A DNA stretch of 64,000 nucleotides from Crassaminicella thermophila (GCF_008152325.1 NZ_CP042243.1:2733026-2797025), one strand, 5' to 3'. Counted from the first letter of the stretch, positions 26,654-36,924 are shown. Program-made: numbers and translations. The notes: generated by a model from the letters alone, not told the origin.

Positions 26654-27752
26654 CCTTCTTCCCTCCTTTTTTCTTTCTAAATATACTGACCCCTAAAAGC
26701 AACAAAGGCAGTATTATAACATAAAAACTCCCTAAATAGTTTGAAAGCAAATCTATATAATCATTTACCTGAGCTATATTATCTGGTATCAAAGAAATAT
26801 AATAAATAATAGGAAGTATAGGCAATACAAAGTAGTTTTGCTCCCTTGATTTTAAAACTCTACTCAATATAAGACTAGCCCCAAAGTATAAAACCACTAA
26901 AGTCATAAATACAGAAAAAATCCACATAGCGATCACAAAAACTTGAATATTTTCTATAAAAGCCCCTGGTAAATCTACTGTCTTAAAAAGCTCAATTGAC
27001 GGCCATATAATATGAGTACTCTCAATTATCCCAAACCTTGCAACCGTTACAATGATTATAAACATATAGATAGCCCCTACCATCCCTACAGACATAAATG
27101 CATGTTTTGTAATATTTCTTAAATCTACTACAAATGCAGAAAAAACCATAAGCACCTCTATTCCTATAAAACTAAAAAAAGTAATAGGAATTGCTTTTAA
27201 AATTTTCAATATTGGAGTATGAAAAAAAGGCAATAAATTTGTCATATCAATTTCTGGAAGCACAGGAAGTATCAGTACAATTGCAATGCATGTAACAATA
27301 GGAAATACAATCTGCGCCATTCTTGCAATTGGCTCTATACCACTCCTAACTAAATAAGCAGCTGTAGCTAGCAATGTAATAATCAATACCTCAATAGGTG
27401 TATTAAAAAGCAAATATTCTTTTGCTATTTCTCCAAATACTCTTACTTCAGCAGCAGATATTATAATAAAATATATACAAAACCCTATAGATATTATTAG
27501 TCCTAAGGGCTTTCCTATCAATGTAGTACTAAATTCCACCACTGTTTCTTGAGGAAATTTTCTTGTAAGTTTGGTCATAAAAAGGGTCAAACAAAAAACG
27601 ATCAAAATAGTAATACATAGTACAATCCATCCATCAGGACCTACTGCTTCTGTAATAGTTCTAGGAAGAGTCAAAATTCCTACCCCTACCATGTTAACAG
27701 CAAGAATTAATCCCAATTGGAAGCTAGATATTTTATCATTGTTTCTATTCAT
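26646..27752 (-). CDS. gerKB: Spore germinant receptor permease subunit (GerAB/GerKB)
   Basis: An amino-acid permease-like protein of the endospore germination permease family with ten predicted membrane helices, beginning ISSFQLGLILAVNMVGVGIL and VGPDGWIVL, which are typical of GerAB proteins. It probably forms the germinant-binding channel subunit. An upstream ATG at 27764 abuts a GAGG with no spacing, so ATG 27752, which has GGTGA at a normal distance, is preferred. Its start overlaps the frame-restored end of gerKA, as expected for translational coupling. Confidence 0.9.
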   Translation of the reverse strand: MNRNNDKISSFQLGLILAVNMVGVGILTLPRTITEAVGPDGWIVLCITILIVFCLTLFMTKLTRKFPQETVVEFSTTLIGKPLGLIISIGFCIYFIIISAAEVRVFGEIAKEYLLFNTPIEVLIITLLATAAYLVRSGIEPIARMAQIVFPIVTCIAIVLILPVLPEIDMTNLLPFFHTPILKILKAIPITFFSFIGIEVLMVFSAFVVDLRNITKHAFMSVGMVGAIYMFIIIVTVARFGIIESTHIIWPSIELFKTVDLPGAFIENIQVFVIAMWIFSVFMTLVVLYFGASLILSRVLKSREQNYFVLPILPIIYYISLIPDNIAQVNDYIDLLSNYLGSFYVIILPLLLLGVSIFRKKKGGKKGA

Positions 27753-27940
27753 CCTGCTCACCATCCTCTACTTCTACATTTTCTCTGACCTTTCTTAATC
27801 TATCGCTATCACTTCTATGCAAAAATTCTGGTCTTTTTTTCATAGCATATAGAGGCGCTCTAATAAAAACATCTTTAAAGTCTTTCATCGTCATTTCACT
27901 AGCTACAAATGGACTTAAATATGGTACTCCAAAGCTCTTT
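27745..27940 (-). other. gerKA: C-terminal coding remnant of gerKA in shifted frame
   Basis: In the +1 frame this stretch reads SFGVPYLSPFVASEMTMKDF and then about 43 more residues ending DGEQDE with a stop at 27745. SFGVPYLSPF is the hallmark tail of GerA-type A subunits, so this is the true gerKA end displaced by a one-base insertion near 27935-27941 (TTAAAAGAGC). Confidence 0.85.
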
Positions 27941-29329
27941 TAAATTGCATAGGTGAATCAGTATAATAATCAACCCGAGTATTATTCCATATAATCCCAA
28001 TACACCTGCTAATCCCATTAATATAAATCTTAACATTCGAAAAGATATAGCCAGGCTGTAATTAGGCGTTGTATAAGCAGCCATAGCTGTTAGTGCAACA
28101 ACAATAACTATAAGAGGACTCACAATTCCTGCTTCTACTGCAGCTTGTCCTAACACAAGACCTCCAACAATACCAATTGTAGCACCAATAGCCCCAGGCA
28201 ATCTGATTCCAGCTTCTCTTAATAATTCAAGAGAAGCTTCCATTATAAAAGCCTCTATAAAGGCTGGAAAAGGTACATTCATCCTGCTCCCAGCAATATA
28301 CATAGCCAAATCCGTAGGAAGCATTCCCGGATGGTAAGAGGTAATAGCAATATACAAACTCGGTAGTATAAGTGCTACCACAATAGATAAACATCTTAAT
28401 ATTCTAAGAGCCGAAGCAATAAAAAACCTTTCATTATAATCTTCTGGAGACTGAATTAATGTAACAATTGTTGCTGGAATCAAAAGTGCAAAAGGAGTAT
28501 TATCTATTATAATAGCTACACGTCCTTCATAAAGTGCTGCAGATACTGTATCTGGTCTTTGAGTATGCTGAATTTGAGGGAATGGAGATCTCCATTCATC
28601 TTCAATCAACTGTTCAACATATCCACTTTCTAATATGGCATCTATATGTATTTTATCTAGTCTTTCTTTTACCATTTTTAATACGTTCTTATTTACAATT
28701 TCTTCAATATAAAGAATCGCTATATCTGTCTTAGACCTTTCTCCTAACTGCATCTGCTTAATCTTAAATTTTGGATCTCTAATTCTTCTTCTAACTAATG
28801 ACGTATTAACACGCAAAGTCTCAGTAAATCCATCTCTTGAACCTCTAATTACTGTCTCTGTAGATGGCTCACTAACCCCTCTCATAGGCCATCCCTTTGA
28901 AGCAATGACAATAAGTTTATCCCATTTATCAGAAATCAATACTGTATCTCCAGAAAGAATCGAATCAATAGCACTATTAATATCATCAATTTCTTTAATA
29001 TCTGATACGGCAATGGCACCATCCTTTATGGCTTCATATATTTTTTGTTTCAATACTTTAAAATCAATATTTTCATCAGGAGACAATGCCATAAGATTTT
29101 TTAATACAAAATCATTTAATAAATTGGTATTTACCAACCCCTCTGCATAAACAGTTGCAAATTTTAATTTTTCTTCTTTTCCTGCATAAAATTCTCGATA
29201 TATAATGTCATCACAACTATTTAAGATTTCTTTTATTTTCTGTAAATTTTTATCATAATCCTTATAAACAGGAATTTTTTCTCTTTCATCCTCTTTTTTA
29301 TCTTCAAATAATTTCTCAAAAAATCCCAT
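27899..29329 (-). CDS. gerKA: Spore germinant receptor A subunit, frameshifted near 3' end
   Basis: A 476-aa GerAA/GerKA protein. It has a soluble N-terminal domain (about 1-280), the family motif KWDKLIVIASKGWPMRGVSE, then a membrane domain (LPTDLAMYIAGSRMNVPFPA, with a run of hydrophobic helices). The reading frame breaks at HLCNLK and ends in the unrelated KELWSTIFKSICS, losing about 63 tail residues that are encoded in the next frame up to 27745. AAGGAGG lies upstream of the ATG. If the indel is real, receptor assembly is probably impaired; if not, the gene is 27745-29329. Confidence 0.9.
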   Translation of the reverse strand: MGFFEKLFEDKKEDEREKIPVYKDYDKNLQKIKEILNSCDDIIYREFYAGKEEKLKFATVYAEGLVNTNLLNDFVLKNLMALSPDENIDFKVLKQKIYEAIKDGAIAVSDIKEIDDINSAIDSILSGDTVLISDKWDKLIVIASKGWPMRGVSEPSTETVIRGSRDGFTETLRVNTSLVRRRIRDPKFKIKQMQLGERSKTDIAILYIEEIVNKNVLKMVKERLDKIHIDAILESGYVEQLIEDEWRSPFPQIQHTQRPDTVSAALYEGRVAIIIDNTPFALLIPATIVTLIQSPEDYNERFFIASALRILRCLSIVVALILPSLYIAITSYHPGMLPTDLAMYIAGSRMNVPFPAFIEAFIMEASLELLREAGIRLPGAIGATIGIVGGLVLGQAAVEAGIVSPLIVIVVALTAMAAYTTPNYSLAISFRMLRFILMGLAGVLGLYGIILGLIIILIHLCNLKELWSTIFKSICS

Positions 29330-29343
29330 AGTCTGTCCTCCTT

Positions 29344-29565
29344 TTATTCGAACACCTTAAAAATAATATAAAACCCAATATTTCCAACTAAATATGTCCA
29401 GCCTATAAATTTGCAAATCTTTGCCTCTTTTTTTAATTTCTTTTTCCTCAATGACTTATAATCTACAAATAAACAAAATAGCCCAATACTTATGCTTAAA
29501 AAAAATACATAAAAACTATAAAAATCTTTCATCTCTTTATAGAAAAACATTATAGATTTTAACAA
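29344..29565 (-). CDS. Small two-helix membrane protein, possible germinant receptor D subunit
   Basis: A 73-aa protein with two hydrophobic segments (YSFYVFFLSISIGLFCLFVD and ICKFIGWTYLVGNIGFYIIF) separated by a lysine-rich loop. It is the first gene of the gerK-type operon, 14 nt before gerKA, and starts with TTG after AAGGTGA. Small two-TM D proteins encoded within GerA-family operons modulate germination in Bacillus species. Size, topology and position fit that class, but I see no sequence motif proving it. Confidence 0.6.
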   Translation of the reverse strand: MLKSIMFFYKEMKDFYSFYVFFLSISIGLFCLFVDYKSLRKKKLKKEAKICKFIGWTYLVGNIGFYIIFKVFE

Positions 29566-29631
29566 AATGACATCACCTTCTTAAACAATCTTATAATATA
29601 ATGTTTACATATTTAGGTAAGTATATACAAA

Positions 29632-29659
29632 AAAGGAACAGCTAAAAAACTGTTCCTTT
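29632..29659 (-). terminator. Terminator of ispE-GntR unit
   Basis: The AAAGGAACAG / CTGTTCCTTT inverted repeat (10-bp arms, 8-nt loop) lies just after the GntR-family stop codon, with TTTTTTG on the minus strand. Confidence 0.8.
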
Positions 29660-29666
29660 AATATTG

Positions 29667-30353
29667 CTATTCTTTTTTTATTTTATCTGCAAATTTCATA
29701 ATCGTACTTTCCAGATCATCCACATGCTTTTGTGCTACCTTTTGAGCTTTTTCTACTTCTCTATTAGAGATAGCTTCAAGAATTTCCTGGTGATCTGACA
29801 ATATGGTTTTTAATTGATTGTATTCTATAAAATAAGTTGTTCTAAATCTTTGCACCTGCTCTTGTAAGCTTTGAGCAATCTGAATCAATTTTGGATTTCG
29901 AGTAGACCGTAATATTTTATCATGAAACTGCATATCCTTTTCAATCATTTTTTCTTTATCATCATTTTCTAATGCTTTTTTAAAATTATTAGATATTAAT
30001 TCAAGTTCTTCTAATTCTTCATCTGTTATTCTCTCTGCTGCTAAGGCAGCTGCTAATCCTTCTAATACACTTCTTACTTCTAATACATCTAAAATATCCT
30101 TTACTGATACATCTGCAACATAAGCTCCTTTTCTAGCAATCATCACTACAAGACCTTCTAATTCTAATTTTCTGATGGCTTCTCTAACAGGTGTTCTACT
30201 TACCCCTAACTGTTCTGCTATTTGAACTTCCATTAATCTCTCACTAGGTTTTAAATTTCCATTTAGAATGGCATTTCTTAGATGTTCAAAAACTACATCC
30301 CTAAGCGGTTGATAATTTTGAAGTCTTAAATCTCCTAATCTACTTATGGTCAT
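29667..30353 (-). CDS. GntR-family (FadR/FCD subfamily) transcriptional regulator
   Basis: A 228-aa repressor-type protein. It has an N-terminal winged helix-turn-helix (about 12-75: VQIAEQLGVSRTPVREAIRK, LEGLVVMIARKGAYVADV) and a C-terminal FCD ligand-binding domain (about 80-215) with the metal/ligand histidines in FHDKILRSTRNP and LSDHQEIL. ATG 30353 has GGGAGGGG 5 nt upstream and is chosen over an earlier start at 30383. The start overlaps the ispE end by 14 bp. The effector and regulon are unknown; no clear link to isoprenoid synthesis is visible. Confidence 0.88.
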   Translation of the reverse strand: MTISRLGDLRLQNYQPLRDVVFEHLRNAILNGNLKPSERLMEVQIAEQLGVSRTPVREAIRKLELEGLVVMIARKGAYVADVSVKDILDVLEVRSVLEGLAAALAAERITDEELEELELISNNFKKALENDDKEKMIEKDMQFHDKILRSTRNPKLIQIAQSLQEQVQRFRTTYFIEYNQLKTILSDHQEILEAISNREVEKAQKVAQKHVDDLESTIMKFADKIKKE

Positions 30354-31215
30354 ACGATCCCCTCCCATCATAAGTCTTGACAAGATACACTTGATTGTAT
30401 ACTTTGCTCAAATTTTCATAAGCACTTTTTGCTTTGTTGTAATCTTTATATATACCAAATACTGTTGGGCCACTTCCACTCATCAAACTTCCCCAAGCAT
30501 GATATTCTAACATTTTTCTTTTAATATCTTTTACAATAGGATGCATGCTTTCTGTTACAGGTTCTAAAACATTGCATAAATTCTCCACAACACTTTGCAA
30601 ATCTTGATTTTCTAAAGCATTTAATATTATATCTGTATTTGGATGCTTCCTAATTTTACTTACATCTAAATTACCATATACACTTGCTGTAGATACACTT
30701 ATATTTGGTTTGCAAAGAACAACCCATTCATTAATTCCTCTTATAGGCGTTAATTTTTCACCAATTCCCTCAGCTAGCGCTGCTCCTCCTAATATACAAA
30801 AAGGAACATCAGCTCCTAAAGATAAACTCGCCTCCATAAGTTCTTCCTTCGTAGCATTAATTCCCCATAATTTATTTAGCCCTATCATTACAGCTGCTGC
30901 ATCTGTACTTCCTCCTGCAAGGCCTGCTGCTACTGGAATCTTTTTATCTATGTATATGTGTACACCCCTATCCACATGAAACTTTTCCATCATAAGCTTT
31001 GCTGCTTTATATGCAATGTTTCCTTCATGAGTAGGGATAAATTCACAGTTGCTTTCCAATAGAATTCCCTTATCTATATTTTTTAATAATATTTCATCAT
31101 ATAAATCTATCTGTTGCATAATCATCTTTACTTCATGATAGCCATCCTCTCTTCTTCTTAAAACATCTAATGATAAATTAATCTTTGCTCTGCCTCGTAT
31201 CTTTATTTCATCCAT
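30340..31215 (-). CDS. ispE: 4-diphosphocytidyl-2-C-methyl-D-erythritol kinase
   Basis: A GHMP kinase of the MEP isoprenoid pathway phosphorylating CDP-ME. It has the N-terminal RGRAKINLSLDVLRRREDGY, the GHMP ATP-binding motif PVAAGLAGGSTDAAAVM and a C-terminal glycine-rich segment WGSLMSGSGPTVFGI, all intact. It is about 291 residues from ATG 31215, with GAGGAG 8 nt upstream; a GTG start 9 nt earlier would overlap that site. It is followed by the GntR gene with overlapping ends, a common clostridial arrangement. Confidence 0.95.
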   Translation of the reverse strand: MDEIKIRGRAKINLSLDVLRRREDGYHEVKMIMQQIDLYDEILLKNIDKGILLESNCEFIPTHEGNIAYKAAKLMMEKFHVDRGVHIYIDKKIPVAAGLAGGSTDAAAVMIGLNKLWGINATKEELMEASLSLGADVPFCILGGAALAEGIGEKLTPIRGINEWVVLCKPNISVSTASVYGNLDVSKIRKHPNTDIILNALENQDLQSVVENLCNVLEPVTESMHPIVKDIKRKMLEYHAWGSLMSGSGPTVFGIYKDYNKAKSAYENLSKVYNQVYLVKTYDGRGSYDHK

Positions 31216-31292
31216 TCGTTTCACTCCTCATCATTCTTTCATTACTATTTTATCATTTTTTACTATACAATCGTATACAATATATTTTTTAC

Positions 31293-31325
31293 AAAAAAAA
31301 GTCCGTGAAGCTCACGGACTTTTTA
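31293..31325 (-). terminator. Terminator of the sipL-like gene
   Basis: The AGTCCGTGA AGC TCACGGACT hairpin is flanked by A and T runs and reaches the stop codon of the upstream gene. Confidence 0.88.
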
Positions 31326-32897
31326 AATCTTATATTTAAATGTTTTTTGAATAATAATCTGATCTCCTGGTATAATCCTTTCTGGATTTTCTATATTATT
31401 TGTCTTTATCAAATCATCTACAGTTGTATGATATCTTTTTGCAATTTTCCAAAGTGTATCTCCTGGCTGTACATAATATATTGTAATACTTGGTCGTTTG
31501 CTTAAATCCACCATTTCATCTAATTCTTCCGCATCTACTAAAACGTCTATCTCTAGTTTTTTGCTTACAATACAACTAGCACCTATGTTTACCTTAAGCT
31601 CTATTTGTTCAGGATTTATTAAGCTGTAATCTACATCATTGATATGTATGTCAACTTCTGTTTGCATTCCTTCTCTTGCTCCATCCACCTCAACAAAATG
31701 TCTAAATGGTATTTCCTGGCGGAAACTATGTGCTGATTGGTCCTTATCTTGGGATATATATAATACATCCGCTTCAATAATCCCTTCAATAATATTTTTA
31801 TCTTCAACCATGCTCACTTCTGTAATTATAGGGTTTGTATTTATACTAAACACCTTAAAAATTTCTGGATAATTAGAAGGAAGATCTAACATTTCCTTTA
31901 CTACCATATTAGAAGCATTTTTTCCTACTGTTTGGTTAAAGACTACTTTCTTTTTATCGATCTTTAACTTTTTACTTGGCGAATAAGCATCTACCACAAC
32001 TTCTTTTTCCTCTATATCATTTACAATTGCATCAATTTTTACCATTGCTTCTACTTCAAATATTTTCCTATCTCCATCTATATTTTCTTTCACATCTGTA
32101 TATACTTCATCTACTTTTAATTTTACCTTACTGTCCATATCTTTCATAGCCCCTGTAACTTCTACAAAATGGGTAAAAGGAATCTCATGTTTTAATAAAA
32201 ATAAAGAATTTCTATCATCATCTGCTACATAAAGAGTATTTACCTTTACAACACCACCAACAATAACCTTTCCATCTGTTACCTGCTTTTCTTTTTCTAC
32301 TGCAAAAGCATCACATTTTAATATTTCAGCAATTTCCGGCATATTTTCATCTATTTCAAAATTCTCTCGTACAATTGTTTCTGAATGATTATTTCCTATC
32401 CTATCATTATAATAAACTGTATTTTTTAGAATCTGCAAATCTTCTAATCCTTCTACCCCTCTTAGTACTTCCATTTTTGATGTAGCTATACTCTTTCCTG
32501 TAAGATTTAGAACAGTTTTTATAGATATTTTTCTTTCATTTATTACACTAAAATCAATATGTTCTATTTCTGCCACTACATCCATATCCATATTAGGCTG
32601 TGTTTCTGGTATATCAATTTTTTGGCTAAAGCCTGCACTAGCATTCATACTATAGATTGGATAATCTCCTGCTTCTGAAGCATAAAGGATTTTAAAATTA
32701 ACTACACCATCTACAACGATTTTATCAGCAACTGCTTCTTTTCCTGTGATATTTATATTTCCATCTACAGACAATATTCTAGAAATATCAGGCTTAACAT
32801 CTGGTACAAGTATCTCCCCCTCTACAAGTGCCTGGGTATCCCCTTCTCCTATGACCTGATCTATCTTCAGTAAATCTCTCATTAACTCAACGGCCAT
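31323..32897 (-). CDS. sipL: DUF3794/LysM spore coat morphogenetic protein (SipL-like)
   Basis: A 524-aa cytoplasmic protein with three DUF3794 repeats (each with a pattern such as VEGEILVPDVKPDISRIL, then GVVNFKILY, later FTHFVEV) and a C-terminal LysM domain (about 472-516: YYVQPGDTLWKIAKRYHTTV). This is the architecture of Clostridioides difficile SipL, whose LysM domain binds SpoIVA to build the coat basement layer. There is no signal peptide, as expected for a mother-cell cytoplasmic protein. GGAGG lies before the ATG. It is a single gene with its own terminator. Assignment by architecture is good; orthology is not proven. Confidence 0.85.
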   Translation of the reverse strand: MAVELMRDLLKIDQVIGEGDTQALVEGEILVPDVKPDISRILSVDGNINITGKEAVADKIVVDGVVNFKILYASEAGDYPIYSMNASAGFSQKIDIPETQPNMDMDVVAEIEHIDFSVINERKISIKTVLNLTGKSIATSKMEVLRGVEGLEDLQILKNTVYYNDRIGNNHSETIVRENFEIDENMPEIAEILKCDAFAVEKEKQVTDGKVIVGGVVKVNTLYVADDDRNSLFLLKHEIPFTHFVEVTGAMKDMDSKVKLKVDEVYTDVKENIDGDRKIFEVEAMVKIDAIVNDIEEKEVVVDAYSPSKKLKIDKKKVVFNQTVGKNASNMVVKEMLDLPSNYPEIFKVFSINTNPIITEVSMVEDKNIIEGIIEADVLYISQDKDQSAHSFRQEIPFRHFVEVDGAREGMQTEVDIHINDVDYSLINPEQIELKVNIGASCIVSKKLEIDVLVDAEELDEMVDLSKRPSITIYYVQPGDTLWKIAKRYHTTVDDLIKTNNIENPERIIPGDQIIIQKTFKYKI

Positions 32898-33028
32898 TCC
32901 TTTTTCCTCCCCCTTTTTTCATCTTCTATTTCTTACTATAATAATATTTGTTAAGTACAAAAATATGTACTTTTTTTCTTAGCCAAGCTAATTTATCTTT
33001 ATATATTTATGCAAAAAAACAGAAAAAA

Positions 33029-33050
33029 AGACCTAGAATTTTCTAGATCT
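33029..33050 (-). terminator. Terminator of the argGHF operon
   Basis: The AGACCTAGAA / TTCTAGATCT stem lies immediately after the argF stop codon, followed by TTTTTTT on the minus strand. Confidence 0.82.
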
Positions 33051-34042
33051 TATGACATCGTAGCAACCATTATAGCCTTTATTGTATGAAGTCTATTTTC
33101 AGCTTCATCAAATACTACAGAATACTTACTTTGAAATACTTCATCCGTAACTTCCATTTCTTTTAACCCATATTTTTCATAAATCTCTTTTCCAACCTTT
33201 GTTTCTAAATCATGAAATGCTGGCAGGCAATGCATAAAAATTACATCTGGATTATTAGTCTTAAGTATCATATCCATATTTACTTGATAAGGAAGTAATT
33301 TTTTTATTCTTTCTTCGAATTGGTCTTCTTCTCCCATTGATACCCATACGTCTGTATAAATTACATCTGCATTTTTTACTTCTTCTATGTCTTCTGTTAA
33401 TGTAATAGTAGCTTTTGTTTCTTTTGCTATTTCTTTCATCTCTTTTACTAAAGCTTCCTCTGGAAACAGTTCTTTTGGTGCTAACGCAACAAAATCCATT
33501 CCCATTTTTGCAGCACCAATCATAAGCGAATTCCCCATATTATTCCTTGCGTCTCCTACATATACAAATTTTACTTTATGCAAAGGCTTATTTACATGCT
33601 CAATAACTGTTAAGAAATCTGCTAGTATTTGTGTTGGATGATACATGTCTGTAAGTCCGTTCCATACAGGCACTCCTGAATAGGTAGCTAAAGCTTCTAC
33701 CGTTTCTTGTTTAAATCCTCTAAACTGAATTCCATCATATATTCTGCCTAATACTTTTGCCGTATCCTTTATAGATTCTTTTTTTCCTATATGACTGTCA
33801 TTCACTCCTAAAAAGGTAACCCCAGCACCTTCATCCATTGCTGCAACCTCAAAAGAACATCTTGTTCTAGTAGATGATTTTTCAAATAATAATACTACAT
33901 TTTTTCCTTCTAATAGTTTTTCTTTTCCACCGACTCTTTTTTTCTTTTTTAAATCGATAGATAAATCTAATAGATACTTTATTTCTTGTGGTGTAAAGTC
34001 CTTTAAGGTAAGAAAGCTTCTCCCCTTTAAATTTATTCCCAT
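33050..34042 (-). CDS. argF: Ornithine carbamoyltransferase
   Basis: A 330-aa enzyme forming citrulline from ornithine and carbamoyl phosphate. The carbamoyl-phosphate motif is [24 protein letters not shown] follows, and the ornithine-binding HCLPAFHD is present. The start is ATG 34042, with AAGGAGGTG 6 nt upstream; a longer frame reaches back into argH. It is the last gene of argG-argH-argF. In this organism, which also carries arginine deiminase, it could work catabolically, but the operon partners favour biosynthesis. Confidence 0.95.
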   Translation of the reverse strand: MGINLKGRSFLTLKDFTPQEIKYLLDLSIDLKKKKRVGGKEKLLEGKNVVLLFEKSSTRTRCSFEVAAMDEGAGVTFLGVNDSHIGKKESIKDTAKVLGRIYDGIQFRGFKQETVEALATYSGVPVWNGLTDMYHPTQILADFLTVIEHVNKPLHKVKFVYVGDARNNMGNSLMIGAAKMGMDFVALAPKELFPEEALVKEMKEIAKETKATITLTEDIEEVKNADVIYTDVWVSMGEEDQFEERIKKLLPYQVNMDMILKTNNPDVIFMHCLPAFHDLETKVGKEIYEKYGLKEMEVTDEVFQSKYSVVFDEAENRLHTIKAIMVATMS

Positions 34043-34061
34043 ACTACACCTCCTTATAAAA

Positions 34062-35438
34062 TCATAATTTATCAACAAATTCTTTTGCTTTATCAATCAT
34101 TCTTTCAACACTTGCTTTAGCAGTAGATCCCTGTGATACTTTTGATGCAATACAATTTTCTATCTTTATTACATCTAATATATCTTCTGTAAATATAGAA
34201 GAAAAATTTTTAAATTCTTCTATTGTCAAATCATCTATACTTTTCCCTTTTTGAATACAATAAAGTACCATCTTTCCTACTACTTCATGGGCACTTCTAA
34301 AAGGAAGTCCTTTTTTTACAAGATAATCTGCTACATCCGTAGCGTTCATAAAACCTTCTTTCGTTGCTTTTCTCATACTATCCTTATTAATAGTCATTGT
34401 TTTTAGCATTTCATTAAATATTTCAAGACAAGCTTTTACATTTTCAACAGTATCAAATAGTGGAGGTTTATCTTCCTGCATATCTTTATTATATGCAAGA
34501 GGTAATGCTTTCATAATTGTAAATAAATTAATAAGGTTTCCATAAACCCTTCCTGTTTTTCCACGAATTAGCTCTGCAACATCAGGGTTTTTCTTTTGAG
34601 GCATAATACTACTTCCTGTACTATATGAATCATCCATTTCAACAAAATTAAATTCCTTGGAATTCCACAAAATCACTTCTTCACAAAAACGGCTTAAATG
34701 CATCATAATCATAGCAGAAGCATTCACAAATTCTATAACAAAATCTCTATCACTTACTGCATCTAAAGAATTTTCACAGATTGAAAAAAATCCTAATTCT
34801 TCTCTTAAAAATTCTCTATCTGTATTATAAGTAGTTCCTGCTAAAGCACCTGCACCTAATGGCATAATATTTAAACGTTTATAACAATCATCAAGCCTAT
34901 CGTAATCTCTTTGAAACATTTGAAAATATGCCATCATATGATAGCCTAAGGTAATTGGCTGCGCCCTTTGAAGATGGGTATAGCCTGGCATAACAGTATC
35001 AATATGCTCTTTTGCAATCTCTATAAGAGAACCTAATAAATTCTTTAGGCTTTGCTTAATATTAATGATTTCATCACGAAGATAAAGTCTTATATCTACT
35101 GCTACTTGGTCATTTCTACTCCTTGCTGTATGCAGCTTTTTGCCTACTTCACCAATTCTATCTGTAAGAAGCTTTTCTATATTCATGTGAATATCTTCAA
35201 GTTCTATTTGAAAGGATATTTTCCCAGCTTCAATATCTGCTAATATTTCTTTTAATCCTTCTATAATCTTTTTAGATTCTTCTTTTGTAATGATACTTGA
35301 TTTTGCAAGCATTTTAGCATGAGCAATACTGCCCATGATATCATGCTTATATAGCTTTTGATCAAATGTAATGGAAGCATTAAATTCGTCTACAAAAGAT
35401 GCTGTACTTTTTTCAAAACGTCCTCCCCACAGCTTCAT
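34062..35438 (-). CDS. argH: Argininosuccinate lyase
   Basis: A 458-aa member of the fumarase/aspartase superfamily splitting argininosuccinate into arginine and fumarate. It starts [20 protein letters not shown] and carries the superfamily signature [12 protein letters not shown] and the [19 protein letters not shown] region. Its ATG overlaps the argG stop in an ATGA arrangement, indicating translational coupling. Length is standard. Confidence 0.97.
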   Translation of the reverse strand: MKLWGGRFEKSTASFVDEFNASITFDQKLYKHDIMGSIAHAKMLAKSSIITKEESKKIIEGLKEILADIEAGKISFQIELEDIHMNIEKLLTDRIGEVGKKLHTARSRNDQVAVDIRLYLRDEIINIKQSLKNLLGSLIEIAKEHIDTVMPGYTHLQRAQPITLGYHMMAYFQMFQRDYDRLDDCYKRLNIMPLGAGALAGTTYNTDREFLREELGFFSICENSLDAVSDRDFVIEFVNASAMIMMHLSRFCEEVILWNSKEFNFVEMDDSYSTGSSIMPQKKNPDVAELIRGKTGRVYGNLINLFTIMKALPLAYNKDMQEDKPPLFDTVENVKACLEIFNEMLKTMTINKDSMRKATKEGFMNATDVADYLVKKGLPFRSAHEVVGKMVLYCIQKGKSIDDLTIEEFKNFSSIFTEDILDVIKIENCIASKVSQGSTAKASVERMIDKAKEFVDKL

Positions 35439-36661
35439 ATTACTTCTTTCTCCTCTTTTATTTTTTTCTCATTCATAATGGCACGAATGGTTAACGGCAA
35501 TGCAAATAGATTGATAAAGCCTTCCGCATCCTTTTGATTGTAGACATCATCTTCTCCAAAGGTAACGAATTCTTCATTATATAAGGAGTAAGGTGAAACA
35601 GATGCAACCGCCACGCAATTTCCCTTATAAAGTTTCATTTTTACTTTTCCTGTCACACATTCTTGAGTATGGTCTACAAATTTAGAAAGAGCTTCTCTTA
35701 AAGGTGTATACCATAACCCGTCATAAACAAGTTGAGCATATTTTTCTGCAACTATTTTCTTAAAGCTTAATGTATCTCTATCTAATGTTAATTTTTCTAA
35801 AGCTTTATGTGCTTTAAAAAGTACTGTACCTCCTGGGGTTTCATAAATACCACGAGATTTCATTCCAACCAATCTATTCTCAATAATATCAATAGTTCCA
35901 ACCCCATTCTCACCTGCAATTTTATTTAGGATTGTAAGCATTGTTACTGGATCATATTTTTCACCATTTATTTTAACGGGTATTCCCTTTTCAAATTCTA
36001 TCTCTATATACGTCGGTTCATCTGGAGCATCCTGTGGTGCTACACTCATCATGTATATACTTTCATCATGCTCATTCCATGGATTTTCAAGATTTCCTCC
36101 TTCATGACTAATATGCCATATATTTTGATCACGACTGTATATTTTATTTTTTGTAACTGTAATTGGAATATTATGTTTTTGTGCATAATCAATACAATCT
36201 TCTCTTGATTTTAGACTCCATATTCTCCAAGGAGCAATAATCTTCAAACGAGGATTAAGTGCTTTAATAGTAGCCTCAAAACGTACCTGATCGTTTCCTT
36301 TTCCAGTAGCACCATGAGCAATTGCTACTGCTCCTTCTTTTTCTGCAATTTCTACTAATTTTTTTGCAATCAATGGTCTAGCAAAAGATGTCCCTAATAA
36401 ATAATCATCTTCATATACAGCACCTGCTTTTAAAGTTGGATAAATATACTCTGTAATGAATTCTTCTACTACATCAACAGCATATGCATCAACAGCTCCA
36501 GTAGCAAGAGCTTTCTTTTTTACTTCTTCAAAATCATCTTCCTGCCCAACATTCACACATACTGCAATAACATCATAACCATAAGTTTCTTTTAACCATG
36601 TAAGTATAACAGAGGTATCTAATCCTCCAGAATATGCCAATACCACTTTTTCTTTTTTCAT
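35435..36661 (-). CDS. argG: Argininosuccinate synthase
   Basis: A 408-aa N-type ATP pyrophosphatase condensing citrulline with aspartate. It has the ATP-binding [14 protein letters not shown], then [13 protein letters not shown] and [13 protein letters not shown]-like segments. ATG 36661 follows AAGGGGG by 9 nt. A TTG reading 18 nt further upstream would use the ribosome-binding site as codons and is rejected. It is the first gene of the arginine operon, behind a good promoter and ArgR-like boxes. Confidence 0.97.
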   Translation of the reverse strand: MKKEKVVLAYSGGLDTSVILTWLKETYGYDVIAVCVNVGQEDDFEEVKKKALATGAVDAYAVDVVEEFITEYIYPTLKAGAVYEDDYLLGTSFARPLIAKKLVEIAEKEGAVAIAHGATGKGNDQVRFEATIKALNPRLKIIAPWRIWSLKSREDCIDYAQKHNIPITVTKNKIYSRDQNIWHISHEGGNLENPWNEHDESIYMMSVAPQDAPDEPTYIEIEFEKGIPVKINGEKYDPVTMLTILNKIAGENGVGTIDIIENRLVGMKSRGIYETPGGTVLFKAHKALEKLTLDRDTLSFKKIVAEKYAQLVYDGLWYTPLREALSKFVDHTQECVTGKVKMKLYKGNCVAVASVSPYSLYNEEFVTFGEDDVYNQKDAEGFINLFALPLTIRAIMNEKKIKEEKEVI

Positions 36662-36697
36662 ATTAAAATCCCCCTTCAATGTTTTATTACTAAATCC

Positions 36698-36726
36698 ATT
36701 ATAAACAAAATTTTATAATTATGCAA
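36698..36726 (-). promoter_or_regulatory. Sigma-A promoter of argGHF
   Basis: On the minus strand: TTGCAT (36721-36726), a 17-bp spacer, TATAAT (36698-36703), 37 bp before the argG start. Confidence 0.8.
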
Positions 36727-36732
36727 CATATT

Positions 36733-36760
36733 TATTCATATTTATTAATAAATATTCATA
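36733..36760 (-). promoter_or_regulatory. Putative ArgR/AhrC boxes
   Basis: Two TATGAATA half sites (36753-36760 and 36733-36740, minus strand) lie 20 bp apart around the palindromic centre ATATTTATTAATAAATAT. They lie just upstream of the -35, resembling the TGAAT-containing ARG box. Repression by arginine is inferred. Confidence 0.5.
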
Positions 36761-36765
36761 GGGAT

Positions 36766-36862
36766 AAAAAATACATTAAGAACCTTCAATGTTTGAAGAT
36801 AGTGAGTTTTGAATGTTTAGTATTTTTTAATGAAATGAAGTTTAGCTTTTTCAAAAATTATA
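36766..36862. repeat. Dispersed intergenic repeat B, copy 1
   Basis: About 97 bp that recur nearly unchanged at 45070-45167. The first 65 bp fold into a hairpin (AAAAAATAC..TTA..AACCTTCA paired with TGAA..GTTTAGTATTTTTT). It lies between the argG promoter region and the chemoreceptor terminator. Confidence 0.7.
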
Positions 36863-36872
36863 GTAGATAACA

Positions 36873-36917
36873 AAAATAGCATAAGCCTCACCTTTTAAAG
36901 GTAAAACTTATGCTAAA
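36873..36917 (-). terminator. Terminator of the chemoreceptor gene
   Basis: AGCATAAG pairs with CTTATGCT, with an inner stem ACCTTT / AAAGGT; TATTTTTG follows on the minus strand. Confidence 0.75.
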
Positions 36918-36924
36918 CTTTCTA

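Noticed and set aside
31639-31872. Plus-strand reading frame inside the sipL-like gene
   Set aside because: Antisense shadow of the DUF3794 repeats with no start signals.
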